DNA from: DASRDS01 sp035570055
GTDB lineage: Bacteria; Gemmatimonadota; Gemmatimonadetes; Gemmatimonadales; Gemmatimonadaceae
Assembly: GCA_035570055.1 (NCBI GenBank)
Contig: DATMLM010000049.1
Span: 1-64,000, forward strand
Length of the DNA: 64,000 nucleotides
Reading direction: 5' to 3'
The translations under genes and the position numbers were made by a program. The notes under the pieces were generated by a model that was given only the letters and a program-made list of their open reading frames with translations, ran no database searches and was not told the DNA's origin. Positions 60,874-64,000 of this stretch are shown here, piece after piece; within the stretch, counting starts at the first letter, position 1, and each line of letters opens with the position of its first letter.

Positions 60874-63006
60874 ATGGCGGAACGGAGTTTCGCGAAGGAG
60901 GTCCGCAAGCTCAGCCTGGGCGCCGGCGAAGAATTTCGCGGCGAAGGCATCCTCGCCGTCACCAAAGCGCTCCTGCAGTCCGGCGTATCGTACGTCGCGG
61001 GATATCAAGGGGCGCCGATCTCTCACTTGATGGACGTGCTGACCGACGCCAACGCGATCCTCGAGTCGCTCGGCGTCCACTTCGAGCACAGCGCGTCCGA
61101 GGCCACCGCCGCCGCGACCCTGGCCGCGTCCGTCAATTATCCGCTCCGTGGCGCCGTCACGTTCAAGTCGACGGTCGGAACGAATGTCGCGTCGGACGCC
61201 CTGGCGAATCTGGCATCGGGCGGCGTGTGCGGCGGCGCACTGATCATCGTCGGCGAGGACTATGGCGACGGCTCCAGCATCATGCAGGAGCGGTCGCACG
61301 CGTTCGCGATGAAATCGCAGATGTGGCTCCTCGATCCGCGGCCCAATCTGCCCTCGATCGTGCGCGCGGTCGAACAGGGGTTCGCGCTGTCCGAGGCGAG
61401 CCATACGCCCGTGATGCTGGAGCTCCGCATCCGGGCGTGTCATGTGCACGGGCGTTTCATCGCCAAGGACAATGTCCGCCCCCAATTCACGCTCAAAGAC
61501 GCGATCGAGCGCCCGGTCCGCGACACCAGTCGCATCGTGCTCCCGCCGTCGAGTTTTCTCCATGAGCAAGAGAAGATTCGCACCCGGTGGCCCGCGGCGC
61601 AGACGTTCATCGTCGAGCATGGGCTCAATGAAATGTTCGCCGAGGACGCCCAGGACATCGGCATCATCCTGCAGGGTGGCATGTACAACACCACCGTGCG
61701 GTCGCTCGAGCTGCTTGGCCTCGCCGATGCGTTTGGCGACACCAAGATCCCGCTCTATATCCTCAACGTCACGTATCCGCTCGTCGATGACGAGGTCAAG
61801 CAATTCTGCGCGGGGAAGCGCGCCGTCTTGATTATCGAAGAAGGCCAGCCCGATTTTATCGAGCAGGCGTTGAACGCCATGCTCCGCAAGATGGGGAGTG
61901 ACACGCGGGTAGATGGAAAGGACGTGCTTCCCATGGCTGGTGAGTACACGGCAGCCGTCGTCATGGCGGGCGTTCGTGCGTTCATCGAGAGGCACACCCC
62001 GAGCCTCCTGCAACCTCGCGCGAGACCAGTTGCGGCGAGCGCGAAGCGCGAGCTGCCAGTGCATTCCCGGCCACCGTCGTTTTGTACAGGCTGTCCTGAA
62101 CGCCCGATCTTCACGGCCATGAAGCTCGTCGAGCGCGAGCTTGGCCAGCACCACGTGAGCTGCGACATCGGCTGCCATCTGTTCTCTATCCTGCCGCCAT
62201 TCAACATCGGCGCCACAACGATGGGCTACGGCCTCGGCTGGGCCGGGGCGGCGGCGTTCAACACCAAGGAGACGAACAAGCGCACAGTCTCATTCATGGG
62301 CGATGGCGGGTTCTGGCACAACGGCCTGACGAGCGGCGTCGGCAATGCGGTGTTCAACCAGAGCGACAGCGTACTGATCGTCGTCGACAACAGCTACACC
62401 GCGGCGACCGGCGGACAGGACATTCTCTCGTCCAAGGCCGACAACCCGATCCGGCGGACGAAGCTCTCGATCGCCGACGCGGTGCGGGGCGTCGGCGTAA
62501 AATGGGTGCGCACCATCACGCGGACCTATGACGTCGCGCAGATGCGCGATGTGCTCCGGGATGCGCTCACGACAAAGGAGAAGGGCCCCAAGGTCATTGT
62601 TGCGCAAAGCGAGTGCACGCTGAACAAACAGCGGCGCGTCAAGCCGCTGATGCTCCAACGCGCGAAGGAAGGGCATCGGGTCGTGCGCGAAAAATTCGGC
62701 GTCGACTCCGACACCTGCACGGGCGACCATTCGTGCATCCGCCTCTCGGGGTGTCCGTCGCTCACCGTGACCGACAACCCCGATCCCCTGCGCCCGGATC
62801 CGGTGGCGACGGTGCTCGATAGCTGCGTCGGGTGTGGCCTGTGCGGCGAAGTGGCCCACGCCGCGAAATTGTGCCCATCGTTCTATCGAGCCGACGTCGT
62901 CTCGAATCCCGGCCGGTGGGAGCGCATGGTCGCACGGATTCGCCAGGCCATGATCGGGATCTTGCAACGACGTACCGACCGGCGCCTCGCCGGCATCTAC
63001 GGATGA
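60874..63006 (+). CDS. Indolepyruvate:ferredoxin oxidoreductase-like alpha subunit
   Basis: A 710-residue thiamine-diphosphate enzyme that oxidatively decarboxylates aryl 2-oxoacids to acyl-CoA, reducing ferredoxin. The order is pyrimidine-binding domain (GYQGAPISHLMDVL and HSASEATAAATLAA), linker with a CTGCPERPIF motif, TPP domain with GDGGFWHNGL and VDNSYTAATGG, then a C-terminal iron-sulfur region with TCTGDHSCIRLSGC and CVGCGLCGEVAHAAKLCP. It shares four bases with the beta subunit gene. Phenyl- or hydroxyphenylpyruvate are also possible substrates. Confidence 0.93.
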   Translation: MAERSFAKEVRKLSLGAGEEFRGEGILAVTKALLQSGVSYVAGYQGAPISHLMDVLTDANAILESLGVHFEHSASEATAAATLAASVNYPLRGAVTFKSTVGTNVASDALANLASGGVCGGALIIVGEDYGDGSSIMQERSHAFAMKSQMWLLDPRPNLPSIVRAVEQGFALSEASHTPVMLELRIRACHVHGRFIAKDNVRPQFTLKDAIERPVRDTSRIVLPPSSFLHEQEKIRTRWPAAQTFIVEHGLNEMFAEDAQDIGIILQGGMYNTTVRSLELLGLADAFGDTKIPLYILNVTYPLVDDEVKQFCAGKRAVLIIEEGQPDFIEQALNAMLRKMGSDTRVDGKDVLPMAGEYTAAVVMAGVRAFIERHTPSLLQPRARPVAASAKRELPVHSRPPSFCTGCPERPIFTAMKLVERELGQHHVSCDIGCHLFSILPPFNIGATTMGYGLGWAGAAAFNTKETNKRTVSFMGDGGFWHNGLTSGVGNAVFNQSDSVLIVVDNSYTAATGGQDILSSKADNPIRRTKLSIADAVRGVGVKWVRTITRTYDVAQMRDVLRDALTTKEKGPKVIVAQSECTLNKQRRVKPLMLQRAKEGHRVVREKFGVDSDTCTGDHSCIRLSGCPSLTVTDNPDPLRPDPVATVLDSCVGCGLCGEVAHAAKLCPSFYRADVVSNPGRWERMVARIRQAMIGILQRRTDRRLAGIYG

Positions 63007-64000
63007 AAGCGACGAGCGTCGCTATCCTGGCGATGGGCGGCGAAGGCGGCGGCGTCCTCGCCGACTGGATCGTCGACGTAGCCGAGCACGCGGGGTACCG
63101 GGCGCAGACCACCTCGGTCCCCGGCGTGGCGCAGCGGACCGGCGCGACGATCTACTACGTGGAGATCTTTCCGGCGTCGGACCGCGAGCCGGTGCTGGCG
63201 CTCATGCCGGTGCCGGGCGAAGTCGATGTCGTGATCGCCTCCGAGCTCATGGAAGCCGGACGCGCGGTGCAGCGTGGATTGGTCACGAGCGACCGGACGA
63301 CGCTCATCATGTCGACGCACCGCGTCTACTCGATGACCGAGCGCACAGCGTCGGCGGACGGTCGCGTCGACTCCGCCGCGCTGCTCGAGGGGGCGAAGCA
63401 GGCGGCGCGCCTGTGCGTGAGCCGCGACTTCTCCAAAATCGCCGAGGACAACAAGAGCGTCATCAGCGCGGCTTTGCTCGGCGCGCTCGCGGCAACACAC
63501 GCGCTGCCGTTCGAGCGCCGGCAGTTCGAAGAGGCCATTGACCGGGGTGGCGTTGGCGTTGCATCGAGTCGTGCCGCGTTCGCGGCAGGCTTCGCCGCGG
63601 CTACTCAGAGCGAACCGACGGCGATCCACACCCCGGTGAGGTCGAGCATAGGCCCCCGGCTCGCCGCGCTGGCTACCAGGGTCCGACAGACGTTCCCGGC
63701 GGCGTCTCACGAGATATTGATCGCGGGGATCCAGCGGCTCGCTGATTACCAGGACGAACGCTACGCGGCCGAGTATTTGAATCGGCTGGATCCCATTCGC
63801 GATGTTGACTCGGGCGAGTTTTTGCTGCTGAGAGAGGCGGGGCGGTACCTCGCGCTCTGGATGTCGTACGAGGACGCCATCCGCGTCGCCGACCTCAAGA
63901 TTCGCGGCGGTCGTTTCGCGCGCGTCGTGCGTGAGTCGCGAGCCACCGACGGTCAGGTGGTGCACATCAACGAGTTCCTGCACCCGCAGATCGGCGAGCT
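63003..64000 (+). CDS. Indolepyruvate:ferredoxin oxidoreductase-like beta subunit (partial)
   Basis: The first 332 codons are present and the frame is still open at the window edge. The start MKATSVAILAMGGEGGGVLA and the PGVAQRTGATIYYVEIF segment match the gamma/beta domain of 2-oxoacid oxidoreductases. EDNKSVISAALLGALAAT is typical of the aryl-pyruvate type. From about residue 210 a further helical region begins (RLADYQDERYAAEYLNRLDP), as in the long IorB variants with an extra C-terminal domain. The ATG overlaps the alpha stop by four bases. Confidence 0.9.
   Translation, partial: MKATSVAILAMGGEGGGVLADWIVDVAEHAGYRAQTTSVPGVAQRTGATIYYVEIFPASDREPVLALMPVPGEVDVVIASELMEAGRAVQRGLVTSDRTTLIMSTHRVYSMTERTASADGRVDSAALLEGAKQAARLCVSRDFSKIAEDNKSVISAALLGALAATHALPFERRQFEEAIDRGGVGVASSRAAFAAGFAAATQSEPTAIHTPVRSSIGPRLAALATRVRQTFPAASHEILIAGIQRLADYQDERYAAEYLNRLDPIRDVDSGEFLLLREAGRYLALWMSYEDAIRVADLKIRGGRFARVVRESRATDGQVVHINEFLHPQIGE

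Noticed and set aside
60184..62178. 664-codon minus-strand open frame
   Set aside because: It is antisense to the cyclase and indolepyruvate oxidoreductase genes, which carry full catalytic motifs.

Overview
The window is a GC-rich, gene-dense stretch of a bacterial chromosome with about 64 protein genes. I see no rRNA, tRNA, prophage, insertion sequence or CRISPR array. Gene content suggests a Gram-negative soil-type bacterium, most plausibly Gemmatimonadota. It has many secreted and outer-membrane proteins, a mannose-type PTS with HPr kinase, a BTAD regulator joined to a membrane segment and TPRs, and DUF5916 and DUF2252 proteins. The assignment rests on architecture only and is moderate. 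GTG starts are common, and most co-directional neighbours overlap by 4-17 bases.

Layout. 1-3054: fructose-bisphosphatase, a coenzyme-B12 mutase subunit and a small secreted protein. 3056-4445 (minus): a Tat-exported molybdopterin lipoprotein with its b-type cytochrome partner. 4464-9334: FmdB-like protein, argS, a PfkB kinase, purM and an outer-membrane barrel. 9338-13075: riboflavin genes ribD-ribE-ribBA-ribH ending in nusB. 13082-19916: a glycosyltransferase, then hibernation factor, HPr kinase, EIIA, EIIB, EIIC, EIID, HPr and EI as one overlapping run. 19934-23015: metK, ahcY and a bifunctional-nuclease-family protein. 23012-26647: a membrane protein apparently starting at CTG, then a BtuFCD-like importer. 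26657-29277: recO and selB; the 3' part of selB has markedly lower GC.

29834-30306 is the only long non-coding stretch and the most unusual sequence here. Two inverted, REP-like palindromes enclose six tandem 66-69-base units. The element lies exactly between a terminator and the stop codon of a converging lipoprotein gene.

30307-44699: clpB-tadA, a secreted beta-propeller, a coupled FMN / SMP-30 / VOC / old-yellow-enzyme cluster, a serine hydrolase, a broken RidA gene, a PAS histidine kinase, DUF2252, OmpA and an M55 peptidase. 44656-60032: mostly secreted or membrane proteins of unknown role, with a two-domain multicopper oxidase, a BTAD regulator, a LytS/LytTR-type two-component pair and a DUF5916 barrel. 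60079-64000: a cyclase-family hydrolase followed by both subunits of an indolepyruvate:ferredoxin oxidoreductase-like enzyme, the second cut by the window edge.

Functional links. The B12 mutase and BtuFCD-like importer suggest cobalamin use. The PTS genes form a closed phosphorelay with HPr His15 and Ser46 both present. selB implies selenocysteine decoding somewhere in the genome, but no partner gene is here. At seven places converging genes overlap tail to tail, by 7 to 56 bases.
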